A stretch of DNA of 64,000 nt from Coccinella septempunctata (Eukaryota; Arthropoda; Insecta; Coleoptera; Coccinellidae), in assembly GCF_907165205.1 (NCBI RefSeq), contig NC_058192.1, positions 33,074,001-33,138,000 of the forward strand. Reading direction: 5' to 3'. Shown here in pieces: positions 47,041 through 57,355 of this stretch. Under the pieces are notes generated by a model that saw nothing but the letters and a program-made list of their open reading frames with translations, did no database searches and was not told where the DNA came from. Numbering within the stretch: the first letter of the stretch is position 1; the number at the start of each line of letters is the position of its first letter. A program made the position numbers and the translations under genes.

Positions 47041-48407
47041 CAGATTTCAAAATTCATCGCTGACATCTTGAAAGTTTCATTCCATGATAGAAATGAATAT
47101 AACATTAAAGATACGTTTGCGTTTGTTGACAAAATGAGGGATGTAACCCTGCCAGAAGGATATATCCTGATTTCACTGGACGTAGTATCTCTTTTTACGA
47201 ATATCCCGTTGGATCTCATATTAGAAATTCTGCGAAAAAACTGGGATCTAATAAAACCCCACACTACCTTAAGCAGGGAGAGCTTCATTGAGATCATTGA
47301 GTTCATATTCAACAACGCATACTTTGTTCTTTGACGGTGAATTTTATGAGCAAATATTCGGCACACCAATGGGGTCACCGTTGAGCGCCATTTTGGCAAC
47401 CATCATCTTGGACTATCTATTAGACATGATTTTACCAACAATTTGGTTCCACATACCCTTCTTTTACAAGTTTGTTGACGATCTGTTTTGTGCAATTCCA
47501 GCGGATAAAACAGCATTCATTTTGGATACATTCAACGGATTTAACGCAAATTTGAAATTCACTATGGAAGTTGAAAGGGATAACAGCCTACCTTTCTTAG
47601 ATACTCGAGTAATTAGGAGTGAAAATAATAGGATTCTTCTGGATTGGTACCAGAAGCCCACTGCATCGGGCAGATTCATAAATTTTCACTCCCAGCACCC
47701 TTATAATCAAAAAATAAACATGATTAAAGAATTAAAAAATAGAGTATGCTATATCTCAGATGAATCATTGCTGAAAAAGAACCTACGTAGGTTGTTTGAG
47801 ATTTTTCAGAATAACGGTTACCCTAAAAATACCCTTAACAGATTGATACACAATAGGGAATCAAGGTTGACAACAACAACTGAACAAACAAACAGTTTTA
47901 AATTCATGAGGATTCCATTCGTTAAAGATTTGACACCCAACCTTATAGGAGTTTTGAACAAATTTGAAAACATCAAACTCGCCAAATATAATTTGACGAA
48001 GGTAGGTGACCTGTTCTCGAGGACCAAGGAAAGGACACCAATAGAATTATGCACTAATGCAGTATATAAGATCTCATGTCAACATTGTGATGGTTGTTAC
48101 GTGGGCCAAACGCAACAATGGTTGAAACAAAGAATCACTCAACATAGAAGTGATTGCCGTATTGGAAAGAACTCGTGTGCTTTAGTTAGACACTGCCAAG
48201 AAACTGGGCACAGTTTTGCTTTCGGGTTTGATGATATCAGAGTGTTGGAGACAGATTCGAATTACAGAAATAGGTTATTCCTCGAAATGTTACAGATTGG
48301 CAAGCAGCAAAATGCAGTGAACTTTAAATCGGACACGGACCGTATGAGTGCGATTTATAGTGACCTCTTGAATATTTTATAGTGGTTTGAAAATTAAAAC
48401 ATAGATG
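47041..48407 (+). pseudogene. Penelope-like element, plus copy, frameshifted, first part
   Basis: This is the mirror image of 45496-46836, nearly identical through RT and GIY-YIG endonuclease. One extra T (TTTGTTCTTTGACGG against TTTGTCTTTGACGG, near 47328) shifts the frame between RT motifs A and B, and KVSDLF is KVGDLF. It starts about 200 bp further into the RT than the minus copy. Coding ends at 48382; the 3' untranslated region is cut at 48407 by the G1 Gypsy element and resumes at 62241. Confidence 0.88.
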
Positions 48408-50273
48408 TGTAACGGGTTTGGTCGGGAAAAGGGTTTAATCTCGAGCGCCAGCTATTCTTTTAATAGGGAGAAATAGCAAACTCACCCAGGTACCTACTAG
48501 TCGGAGACAGAGTTGGGTTTATCTAAGGTGGTAGCGATAACAAGTACTTTAAAACCGAATTTATTACAACAATCTAAATTACAGTGAACTATACAGTTAT
48601 TTCCAAGTCAAGAAATATATTCAGCTGATGACCAAGTTCAAAAATAAGGAAAACAGAAATGTAATAACTTGTCACGGTGATCAGAAAGTGAAATCAATGA
48701 ATCAAAGAATATTCTAATCAACTATATTCAGTCAAACTATCAGGTATCAAAGAAAGCAAACAATTAATAGCAGTCACTTTGATTCCTTCTGAGACAATAA
48801 CGGATGTACGGGGTTTACACAAAATTTACAGCAACCGGGTGTCTCAGAAAGATCCAAGTCTCTGTAATCGGTTAATTTAGCAATGGGTTTGATCCCGAGC
48901 ACTTCCAGTGATTTTCAGTGTACAGGCCAATCAGAATTTGAAACTATTTAATAAACGGGACGGGGCTGATACAGGTGAAACACAATGCAACAATTTACAG
49001 GATAACGGGGTAGTTTATCGTGGTCTCTCCGTGGCAACCTTGGGTGTACACGCCAAGCATTACCAGTAGAAAAACTTCGAGACTTCTGCCGATTGGTTTC
49101 TGTCACCAGATAGCCAGGCGAGAGAAGTCTGCGGTAAACGGGAAATCTACACGGAACACAACAGGGGTAGTACGGTATAAGTTACTGCGGTCTTTCTGTG
49201 GCAACCTTGGGTGTCACACGCCAAGCATTACCAGTAGAAAAACTTCGAGACCTCTGCCGATTGGTTTCCGTCACCAGATAGCCAGGCGACAGAAGTCTGC
49301 GTTGAACGGGAAGTCTAAACGGAACACAAATGGGGTAGGACGGGATAGGTTACTGTGGTCTTTCTGTGGCAACCTTGGGTGTCACACGCCAAGCATTACC
49401 AGTAGAAAAACTTCGAGATTTCCGTCGACTGGTCTTGGTTCACCAGAGAACCAGGCGACAGAAGTCTGCGTTAAACAGGAGGATTAACAACAAGGATTAA
49501 CACAATTTAACAAATAAAAGAATGCAACTTTGAATCACGAAGTATGCGGTATCAAGAAGAGACTTACAGTTTGTTCCGGTACGGTCACACCACCACTTAG
49601 CAAAAAAAAATAAAGAAAAGCAAAGGAAAACTCTAATACGAAGACAGACTTAATTAAAGCGGAAAAATTAAAGAATCACGAAGGAATCAAGAAAAGAATC
49701 ACTACCGAATCAAGACTAGAATACAGAATCGCAGAATGACCATCGAATGAATACGAATGAATTTATAACGAATGACTACCGAATGAATAATAATGAATTA
49801 ATAATCCTCGTCTGGTGGTGCGGTCCTATTTATTAACTCTCCAACATGTGGACGGTCACGTGATCAAAATTGCACTCAAAATTCGGAATTCTCGAATATT
49901 CTCCCCAGAAGAAATATTCTCGGTGGCGGTTATCTCTTTATCGGTAAAAGAAACTGTCGTTATCTGCAATCCACGTTGTTTTATACTGAATTCGGTGTGT
50001 TTTTGTGGACGGAAAAACAACGCCGAATGCAGAAAGACACTTTTTCTTTATTTTGAATTCTTACGGCGGATTAATGATGGAAATTTCAATTATACGGAAT
50101 TTGAATTTATTCATCAGGATTCTGAAAAATATTTCCAAAATGAAACGGAACAACTATATTGAAACTGAAATCTCCATCAGACGGTGTTGCATTGTTTCAA
50201 CTAGAAAATTCAGGGAAACGGATATTTAAAACGAGGCTTGATTTTTATTAAAAAACAATCAAGTATCGTTACA
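48408..50273 (-). repeat. G1 3' LTR
   Basis: Plus-strand ends are TGTAACGGGTTTGG and AAGTATCGTTACA, an inverted TGTAACG/CGTTACA terminus. It contains the three ~167-bp tandem repeats (49020 to about 49490) and a minus-strand AATAAA at 48560-48565. It matches 60375-62240 at a constant offset of 11,967 bp. Confidence 0.95.
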
Positions 50274-50285
50274 TCCCCCTCCCCT
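50274..50285 (-). promoter_or_regulatory. G1 polypurine tract
   Basis: The minus strand reads AGGGGAGGGGGA directly against the 3' LTR, twelve purines in a row. This is the expected position and composition of the plus-strand DNA primer in reverse transcription. Confidence 0.9.
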
Positions 50286-52041
50286 GGGAAAAATTGAAGT
50301 TGCGTTGAAGACACAAGTTCAATTTAATAAGGGGTAACTGGCCCACCAAAAAAAAAAAAAAAAAGAAAAATTAATCGGAAATTCAAGTCGGTTAAGTGCT
50401 CGCTATCTCACCCTTACAGAGTTCTCATCCTTATCTAAACAGTACAATAGAAGTGATATCCGGATCTGCTCACAGGTGTAGTTCAGTAATCGTCCGGTAG
50501 GCGCTCCTTCCATGTATAGTGGTTCTCTCCGATCCATGATCCATGATCCATACTCTGCGCTCTGTGTTACGCTCCGTGATCGGTGTCGTCCCTAGCTATG
50601 GACCGAAGTGCGTGTGATCTTTGATCCGATTGTCGGTAGACGTTTGACATAACCTATTCCGTGGCACTCTATGACTGTCGTTGGTTCGGTGGCATCTGTC
50701 AGAAACAACGTGCTTTTAGTGAAATTAAATTACTCCAGAATTGGGAAATGACATCGATGGCAACATATCGATTGTTCCATTTCATATTAACGGTTGGATT
50801 TTAGGGAACCATCATTCACGACGAAATGGGCCGATGAGGCATCTTTGACGTTGACCACTTGGCACTGTTTCTTTCTTGGATGTTGTTTAGGTGCATCATT
50901 TGATCACGAAGATGGGTCAAGCAGGTGAGTTTGGAATAACCTCTTCATCAAACCAAAGTTCTTTCGATTAGTACTTCAAGTGGGAAGAACCATTCACTAA
51001 CTTGTGTTCTCGTTGTAGGTGGAAATGTACCCAAGCTTGAAATCACTCGTTGTTGGAGGTGAATTGGACCCTCTCAAAACACTGGAGGTGGATGTGGACA
51101 TTCACTGTGTGCCAGAATCTTGTTCGGAGTTGGAACGTAATCCTTGACGGAGGAATGGTGGAGGCTCTCTGATCCGACAGTCCCCGCTAGGTAGGTTAAC
51201 AGCTGAACTTTCAGTTAAATCTTGTTGGAGTAATTGATATCCTAGAACAGACTTAATTGCCACATAGGTTATGTTTTAACAGTAGAACATTGACAGTATA
51301 CAGAGCTTTTTCCAGTTTTCTTGGGTAGAATTAAATTGAACAGATCACGGATATGCAATTTCACCTGTATCGGTGTTACAATTTCATAGAAAAAGTTACA
51401 CAGGAAAACAGTAGTAGAGAACTAGATACAATTCAGACTATTTATCCATTTTAAGGTAGTACGGTTAGTATTTGTTAATCGTTATTCATCTTAAATATTC
51501 TGAATACAATATTTAAAGCAACGGTTTGTTTTGGAACCTTGTGAATTCACAGAATAATTAATGTAACGGATTTCAAGCTGTGCTTTGCTCTGTCTACAGG
51601 ATGTACCTTTCAGAAACACAGACAGATGACAATTTATATCGTTTTGACATGTCGGTGTTGCTGAACGGATTGGCTATATCTAGATGAATTTGACCATTTG
51701 AAAATGTTTTCCAATTGTAATTGCAAAGCTTGAACGGTATCATGAATCCATTTAATTCACCGAACAAATTGTAGAAAGAAAGTATTGTTTTTAGTTAGAT
51801 GACATTGTAGATACTGATTTGTTCGGTGAACCGAATAGGATATGAAATCTTCTACGGTGACGGTTGCTGTCAGGATATTGACAAAGGGTTTGTCAAATCA
51901 ACGGTGGGATGGTTAACGGAACAGTAATTATTAAAACGGAATTTCACATGACTGGGGATCATGTTTAATTAATTAACGGGTTGGATTTTACTACGGTGTC
52001 AGGTTACGGAATAAAACATGTTTCGAGTTTTAAACGGTTTA
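50286..52041. other. G1 3' non-coding region
   Basis: About 1.75 kb between the zinc-knuckle gene and the polypurine tract. No frame with recognisable content on either strand. It is AT-rich, in contrast to the GC-rich genes next to it. A short direct repeat (GATCCATGATCCATGATCCAT, split here as GATCCAT units) lies near 50533-50552. Confidence 0.6.
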
Positions 52042-52668
52042 TTAGTCGGTCTTCTCTTTACAGGATCCCACTTTGGGTCCACAACGATGGCAGGGGCGGA
52101 GTGCTAGCTCTTCGCTCGTTGGCAAACGGCCTCCCAGTCTCTCCAACGTAAGTGGCGGTTCGTCGGTCGTTGATTGCGGTTCAGCTGGTCGGGCAATTTT
52201 TGGATGGTTTCTTCCCCGGGGTTTGGTCGGTACGGTTGTACGTTGTCGACGGTCGGAGTGGCAGGGGCAATTTTTAGATAGAGTTCCCAGGCGTCCGCAC
52301 CTACTGCAAAATAATACTGCCCTACCGGTACATTCCGTCCTGTTATGCTGTCCTTGTCCACAGCGCCAACACATACCCGGGCGGATTTCGAGGAACACAT
52401 CTGGGCCCATGGTCCCCACGGTACGCTGGGCAGGCGGTCGTCGGGTCGGAACTTCCATGTTCTCTTCATAGGCGGGTCTCTTGACCTCGGATGCAGGGGA
52501 GGTACGGTGGTCCCTTTTTTGTGCTGTATATCCTTTTCTCTTACGGTAATTGGCCGACGGCGGCGGTAGACGGGCTGACACCTCAGGTGGCGGCGGTGCA
52601 AGGTTTGTGGTGTGCTTGCCTAAGGGTCCTAACGGATGTGGTATAGGTTTTGGTGCTTTCCACTCCAT
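52042..52668 (-). CDS. G1 accessory protein with gag-like double zinc knuckle
   Basis: This 208-aa protein is proline- and arginine-rich. Its centre holds C100-x2-C103-x4-H108-x4-C113, a canonical retroviral CCHC knuckle, then seven residues later C121-x2-C124-x9-C134-x-C136. The element's own gag has the same spacing throughout (C568/C571/H576/C581, seven residues, C589/C592/C602/C604). A further C193-x2-C196-x6-C203 sits near the C-terminus. The likely role is nucleic acid binding. Origin by duplication of the nucleocapsid end of gag is inferred from the spacing. It is the last gene, 130 bp after the kinase, and GC-rich like it. How it is expressed (splicing, reinitiation) is not visible. 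I know no named family for it. Confidence 0.8.
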   Translation of the reverse strand: MEWKAPKPIPHPLGPLGKHTTNLAPPPPEVSARLPPPSANYRKRKGYTAQKRDHRTSPASEVKRPAYEENMEVPTRRPPAQRTVGTMGPDVFLEIRPGMCWRCGQGQHNRTECTGRAVLFCSRCGRLGTLSKNCPCHSDRRQRTTVPTKPRGRNHPKIARPAEPQSTTDEPPLTLERLGGRLPTSEELALRPCHRCGPKVGSCKEKTD

Positions 52669-52798
52669 ACTCGCCAGCGGTGTTCAATCTGAGGATATAA
52701 GAGGGATTTGTTAACACCCCTGGTTGAGGTAGCAGACTTAACATGTTTATTAGTAAGACGGTTACAGACGGGCAAATTGCCTTACGGTTGGTGTTCCC

Positions 52799-54028
52799 TC
52801 AACTGGGTGGAACCCAGATTCGTCGGACTGATCCCGAGGGAAAACGGAAACGGTGACGGGTGCGGCGGTGCTTTGGTTCGCCGGGGTGGACGAGAGCCGC
52901 CACCCTTTTCTTCACAGAAGCGGACCACTTCCGGAAGTCCGGCTGTTCTTTCAGTCGGGCCGCCAAACTTGGAGACAGCGGTATGGGCTCGACTGGGACA
53001 GGCCCTTCGGCGGCCGGGATATTGGGCGGGGATAACGGAGACTCGGAAATTGGAGGTATCGGCATTAACGGTGGCGGCACGGGACTCAATGGGGGTGGCA
53101 TAGGAATCAACGGTGGTGGCATGGGAATTAACGGTGGTGGCATTGGAAGTAACGGTGGTGGCAAGGTTGGACCCGTCCAGACCCCCATACTCAGTGCCGC
53201 GCCGGCTGTAGCCCAATCCCACTGCCCCGCAGGTCGCCGAAGGATCGGATCGGTTTTAAGCAATCCCTCGATGAACCACCGGACAGGGGAGCTTAAGCCC
53301 GCCAGCTCCGCACCGGAGTATCGATCATCCGGTTGTGGGATCAGACCGGTGGCCACATATCGGGCCACCAACCCGAGTGCCCAAAGGTCCACTCCTATAC
53401 CATATGGGTCTCCCCGGTGTTGTTCTGGGGCCCAGTATAAACTGGTGCCAACCAGATCGGTAAGGAGGCCCTGCCCCGGTTCCAACTTACAGGCCAATCC
53501 CAGGTCGGCCACCACATAACGGTCGCCTCGGTGGAGCACATTTTCCGGTTTTATGTCACGGTGGACAATGTGCTCTCGGTGACAGGCGGCTATTCCCTCC
53601 GCCACTTGACGCAGTATTCGGAAGAACCCCGACACTGTCGCCCTTGGTCCTTTTTCGTCTATCAGGTCCCAGAGGTCCCCTTGGTATAAGGGCATTACCA
53701 TGTATATATCCGGAGGGGATACCAAGGCCTCATTTAATTTCACCACGTTCGTGTGGTTGATGCCCTCCAGGAGCTGTACCTCCCTGATAGCATCCGCGCT
53801 GAAGGGTACCATCTTCACCGCAACGGTCTCTTCTCGGCCCCTCCGCCGAGCCTGGAAAACCCGGCCAAACCCCCCTTGGGCCAGCTTCCGGTCGATCTTG
53901 TACAGACGGTGGAAAGTTGTCATCTGAAACGGTTTGCTATACAGCCATACATACGGGTTAGACGACAACAATGGTTCTGATTGGCTGTACGGTGGAAGAA
54001 AACAGAGCAACGAACGCCCTCGAATCAA
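52799..54028 (-). CDS. G1-encoded protein kinase (Ser/Thr type)
   Basis: This 409-aa frame carries a eukaryotic protein kinase domain, residues about 43-265. Visible motifs: glycine loop AQGGFGRV (49-56; the first glycine of GxGxxG is alanine), VAVK with K72, helix C glutamate E83 (IREVQLL), HRDIKPEN with D158, K160 and N163, DLG in place of DFG with D175, activation-loop end YWAPE (198-202), and D214 in GVDLWALG. KPEN points to Ser/Thr specificity. Met36 (MTTFHRLYKI) may be the real start. The tail has PPPLIPM heptads (about 289-320) and ends basic. It begins 75 bp after pol and takes the place of an envelope gene. No signal peptide or membrane segment is evident. Its substrate is unknown; gag, integrase or host factors are guesses. 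The catalytic set looks complete. Confidence 0.92.
   Translation of the reverse strand: MIRGRSLLCFLPPYSQSEPLLSSNPYVWLYSKPFQMTTFHRLYKIDRKLAQGGFGRVFQARRRGREETVAVKMVPFSADAIREVQLLEGINHTNVVKLNEALVSPPDIYMVMPLYQGDLWDLIDEKGPRATVSGFFRILRQVAEGIAACHREHIVHRDIKPENVLHRGDRYVVADLGLACKLEPGQGLLTDLVGTSLYWAPEQHRGDPYGIGVDLWALGLVARYVATGLIPQPDDRYSGAELAGLSSPVRWFIEGLLKTDPILRRPAGQWDWATAGAALSMGVWTGPTLPPPLLPMPPPLIPMPPPLIPMPPPLSPVPPPLMPIPPISESPLSPPNIPAAEGPVPVEPIPLSPSLAARLKEQPDFRKWSASVKKRVAALVHPGEPKHRRTRHRFRFPSGSVRRIWVPPS
53045..53165. repeat. 21-bp minisatellite coding for PPPLIPM heptads
   Basis: About five units of 21 bp (AAYGGTGGTGGCATTGGAA and variants on the plus strand) lie in the kinase frame. Because the unit is a multiple of three, the repeats keep the frame and give a proline-rich heptad repeat after the kinase domain. 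The central units are the most alike. Confidence 0.85.
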
Positions 54029-54103
54029 CGATTTGGGCTAACGGCATCATGATAGACGGTCCTGTTAAACTTACGGACTAACGGTGAGGTGAGAACACCT
54101 TTA

Positions 54104-57100
54104 TTATGAATGAAACGGTTTTAAATCTTTAATGTGGATGTTGGTAACCTTCTTACCCTGTTCATCTTTCAGATCATACACTACAGGAGAGACTACCTTA
54201 ATAACGGTATACGGTCCGGCGAATTTTGCAGCCAGTTTAGCTGCGAAACTGTCGACAGCGGATGATAACGGATTTGTGCGACGGAGAACTCTGTCACCTA
54301 CATGGAAGCGAACTTCTCTACGGCGTAGGTTGTAATGATGAGCCTGCTGTTCAAAAGCCCTGTACAAGCGAGCTTGCACAAACTCATGTGCTTCCTGTAG
54401 GTGCCGGATTTGTTCTGTACGGTGAGTCATGTCTCTATTTACTTCGGTTGGGTTACTGTTTTCCTCATTTTGGGGTTTTGTAGAATAAATCGCCCTAGGG
54501 ACATTTAGTTCCCTACCAAAATTCAGAAAAGCCGGAGTAAACCCGGTAGACTCTTGTTTAGCGGTGTTAATAGCAAAAACTAATTCCCCTAACTTTTCCT
54601 CCCAGTTTCTCTGATCGGTTTCGCAAAATTGTGCAATCATAGTTTTCAGGGTTCGATTTGCCCTTTCTACCGGATTACACTGTGGCGAGTACGGTGGGGT
54701 AAATCTGTGAGCTATATTCAGTTCCTGAAGGCTGTTTTTAAATAACTTACTATCGTACTGTACTCCATTATCGGAGATAACAACGGCCGGACATCCATAT
54801 TTAAGGATGATTTGTTCGTATAACGCAGAATAAACGGTTTTGGCTGTAGCTTTTCGCAACGGGCGGCACTCGATCCACTTCGTGAAGCGATCTTGCATGA
54901 CCACAATGTAAGAATTACCTTTTTTACTTCGGGGTAACGGTCCGACGATATCTGTAGATACTTCCCTGAATGGTGCATCTGCCATCCTGTGTGGTTGCAT
55001 CTTCCCAGCAGTTTTCTGTTGCGAAACTTTGTAACGTTGGCACGAAGTGCAGTTTCTAACATATTTCGCAATGTCTCGGAACATACCAGGCCAGTAGTAA
55101 TTCCGGGCAATCCTGGAACTTGTCTTGGCGATCCCCATATGTCCGGCTAGTTCCGAATCATGATTCTCCTTCAGTACTTCGGAACGCTGTTCGGTGGGTA
55201 CGCATAATTTCCAGGGTTGTCCAGTTCCAATTTCCGTGAAGTCTGATGCATCCCAAAAATGTCGGAACAGTTTCCCATCGATTATAGCATAATCTGGGAA
55301 ATTTCCTGGGTCCTTCTGAACCTCCTGTAGTTTCCTGTTGTACCATCGGCAGTGAATTTCCACTTCGGCCAGGTATACGGAATCTACGGACGGTAAGGGA
55401 TTCCGGGACAGACTGTCAGCAAGTTTATTCAGGGATCCCTTACGGTACTGTACTTCAAAATCAAACTGTTGAAGAAAAACGGACCATCGAGCAATTCTTC
55501 CCGACGGTGATTTTATAGAATTTAACCATTTTAAACTCATATGATCGGAAATGACCGTGAAATGGAATCCCTCTAGGTACGGACGTAGTTTCTCTATGGA
55601 AAATACGATGGCGAGGCATTCTTTCTCGGATACTGAATAGTTTTTCTCGGCTGGGTTTAATGTGCGACTAACATAGGCAATTACCCTTTCTTCTCCATCT
55701 ATCACTTGTGTTAGAGCTCCACCTAGGCCTGTATCACTGGCGTCTGTTTGTACTACAAACGGTTTGGTGAAATCCGGACAAGCCAATATCGGTGACTCAG
55801 TCAACTTGTGTTTCAGGATATCGAAAGCCTTCTGCTGGTCTTCTCCCCATTTCCACCGCTGTTTCTTCTTGAGTAGCAGGGTTAGCGGAGAAACTACATT
55901 GGAGAAATTCTCGATGAATCGACGGTACCAGCTCGCAACACCCAGGAATCGGCGTAACTCTCGGACGGTCTTGGGAGCAGGAAATGACACTATGGATGCC
56001 ACTTTATCCGGATCCGTACAGATGCCTTCGGAAGTGACGACATGTCCCAGGTACTTCAGAGACTTCCGGACAAACTCACATTTGTCGGGATTGAGACGTA
56101 AGTTGGCTTCCCTTAGTCGTCTGAATACTTCCCTTAAGTTCTCCATGTGTTCTTCAAAGGTTTCCCCTAGAACGACTATATCGTCTAGATAGGCAAACGC
56201 TTTGGGCTCCATTTCGGGACCGATTACGGTATCCAGGAATCTCTGGAACGTGGCTGGGCTTGCGTGTAAGCCGAATGGCATGACGGTGAACTGAAATAGT
56301 CCTCTTCCCGGGACCGTGAATGCTGTAATAGGCCGGCTATCCTTTTCTAACGGTATTTGCCAGTATCCCTGTTTCAAGTCAATCGTCGAAATGTATTTGG
56401 CTCTGCGTAATTTGTCCAAGATTCCCGAGATATACGGCAACGGATACGCATCTTTAACGGACACTTCGTTGACTGCTCGAAAATCGATACAAAACCGGTA
56501 TTTACCGTCCTTCTTTTTGACTAACACAACAGGTGAACTCCACGGCGACTTAGAAGGCTCAATAACTCCCTCAGCCAGCATTCGATCTACTTCCTGGTTG
56601 AAGATTTCCTGCATCTTCGGATTCTGTGGCCGGTATCGCTGTTTAATCGGTTCTGTCCCAGGTTTGAGTTTGATTTTGTGTTCTATCAGTTTCGTGGTGC
56701 CGGACAACTTCTCGAACTCCTTCATTTCTCTGGCGAGAAAAGCGTCCAACTTCTTTTTCTGTGCCTTGGTCAGTTCCAGCAAGTGTTCGCCAGTGGCGTG
56801 TACCTCCACAGTTTTTCCCACTTTAGGTGTTGGTTTGGAGATTAGTCGGCCTTCCAGATAGCACTCGGCGGTGCTAAGGTTAAGGGAAAAATTGTACACT
56901 CCCAGTACGTCCATTCCTAGTATGAGGTCTACCGGTGAATCAGACACCAACAAAAATTTTATGTCGGTCAAAGAATAGTCAGCGATGTGTATGGCGGTAG
57001 TATAAAGTTTCGGCGTCGCGGTATACTGACCATTGGCAACTACCACAAAGCCATCCTCAACGGGTTCTCCCGTGATTCCTTTGCGTTCACACTGTTCTGC

Positions 57101-57355
57101 CACTTTCTGACTGATGAAACTCCTGGTGGCTCCGGTGTCAATTAGTGCATTGTAGCGCTTCCCGGCTACTTTTACTTCCACCAGCGGACGGTTGTCGTTA
57201 CACACGGTCGATGCCATAGGAGTCAGCGTCCCCGGAGATATGGTCGACCCCTTCTCCATACCTCCCTTTAGTTTTCCGGGCTGCACGGACAATCGCTTGA
57301 GCGAATGTTTTTCCTCTGGCAACGAGAACAGAATAACCTCGGTCGTCCTTGGCAT
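54104..57355 (-). CDS. pol: G1 pol: protease, RT, RNase H, integrase
   Basis: This 1083-aa polyprotein has the Ty3/Gypsy order. Protease: ALIDTGATRSF (D73) and LILGMDV. Reverse transcriptase: about 225-440, with YRFCIDFRAVN, D326 (STIDLKQGYWQIPL), VMPFGLHASPATFQ and YLDD (D391, D392). RNase H: QTDAS (D538), E577 or E579, D604. Integrase: H732, H739, C769, C772, then D802, D862 and E897 with D-E spacing of 35, and the C-terminal GPY/F module KFAGPYTVIKVVSPVVYDL; no chromodomain. There is no stop or frameshift. It is in the -1 frame to gag and overlaps it by 88 bp. The given start is the first Met; synthesis as a gag-pol fusion is more likely. The long LTRs and Lys-type PBS of the group recall the Osvaldo/Ulysses branch, but that placement is tentative. 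Confidence 0.96.
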   Translation of the reverse strand: MPRTTEVILFSLPEEKHSLKRLSVQPGKLKGGMEKGSTISPGTLTPMASTVCNDNRPLVEVKVAGKRYNALIDTGATRSFISQKVAEQCERKGITGEPVEDGFVVVANGQYTATPKLYTTAIHIADYSLTDIKFLLVSDSPVDLILGMDVLGVYNFSLNLSTAECYLEGRLISKPTPKVGKTVEVHATGEHLLELTKAQKKKLDAFLAREMKEFEKLSGTTKLIEHKIKLKPGTEPIKQRYRPQNPKMQEIFNQEVDRMLAEGVIEPSKSPWSSPVVLVKKKDGKYRFCIDFRAVNEVSVKDAYPLPYISGILDKLRRAKYISTIDLKQGYWQIPLEKDSRPITAFTVPGRGLFQFTVMPFGLHASPATFQRFLDTVIGPEMEPKAFAYLDDIVVLGETFEEHMENLREVFRRLREANLRLNPDKCEFVRKSLKYLGHVVTSEGICTDPDKVASIVSFPAPKTVRELRRFLGVASWYRRFIENFSNVVSPLTLLLKKKQRWKWGEDQQKAFDILKHKLTESPILACPDFTKPFVVQTDASDTGLGGALTQVIDGEERVIAYVSRTLNPAEKNYSVSEKECLAIVFSIEKLRPYLEGFHFTVISDHMSLKWLNSIKSPSGRIARWSVFLQQFDFEVQYRKGSLNKLADSLSRNPLPSVDSVYLAEVEIHCRWYNRKLQEVQKDPGNFPDYAIIDGKLFRHFWDASDFTEIGTGQPWKLCVPTEQRSEVLKENHDSELAGHMGIAKTSSRIARNYYWPGMFRDIAKYVRNCTSCQRYKVSQQKTAGKMQPHRMADAPFREVSTDIVGPLPRSKKGNSYIVVMQDRFTKWIECRPLRKATAKTVYSALYEQIILKYGCPAVVISDNGVQYDSKLFKNSLQELNIAHRFTPPYSPQCNPVERANRTLKTMIAQFCETDQRNWEEKLGELVFAINTAKQESTGFTPAFLNFGRELNVPRAIYSTKPQNEENSNPTEVNRDMTHRTEQIRHLQEAHEFVQARLYRAFEQQAHHYNLRRREVRFHVGDRVLRRTNPLSSAVDSFAAKLAAKFAGPYTVIKVVSPVVYDLKDEQGKKVTNIHIKDLKPFHS

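Noticed and set aside
50286..52041. An envelope gene in G1
   Set aside because: No long frame, signal peptide or membrane segment between pol and the 3' LTR other than the kinase and zinc-knuckle genes.
52104..52601. Second minus-strand frame of 165 aa overlapping the zinc-knuckle gene
   Set aside because: Different frame of the same GC-rich stretch, without the ordered knuckles.
52860..53519. Glycine-rich 219-aa plus-strand frame (NGGGIGINGGG)
   Set aside because: Antisense reading of the proline heptad minisatellite in the kinase gene.
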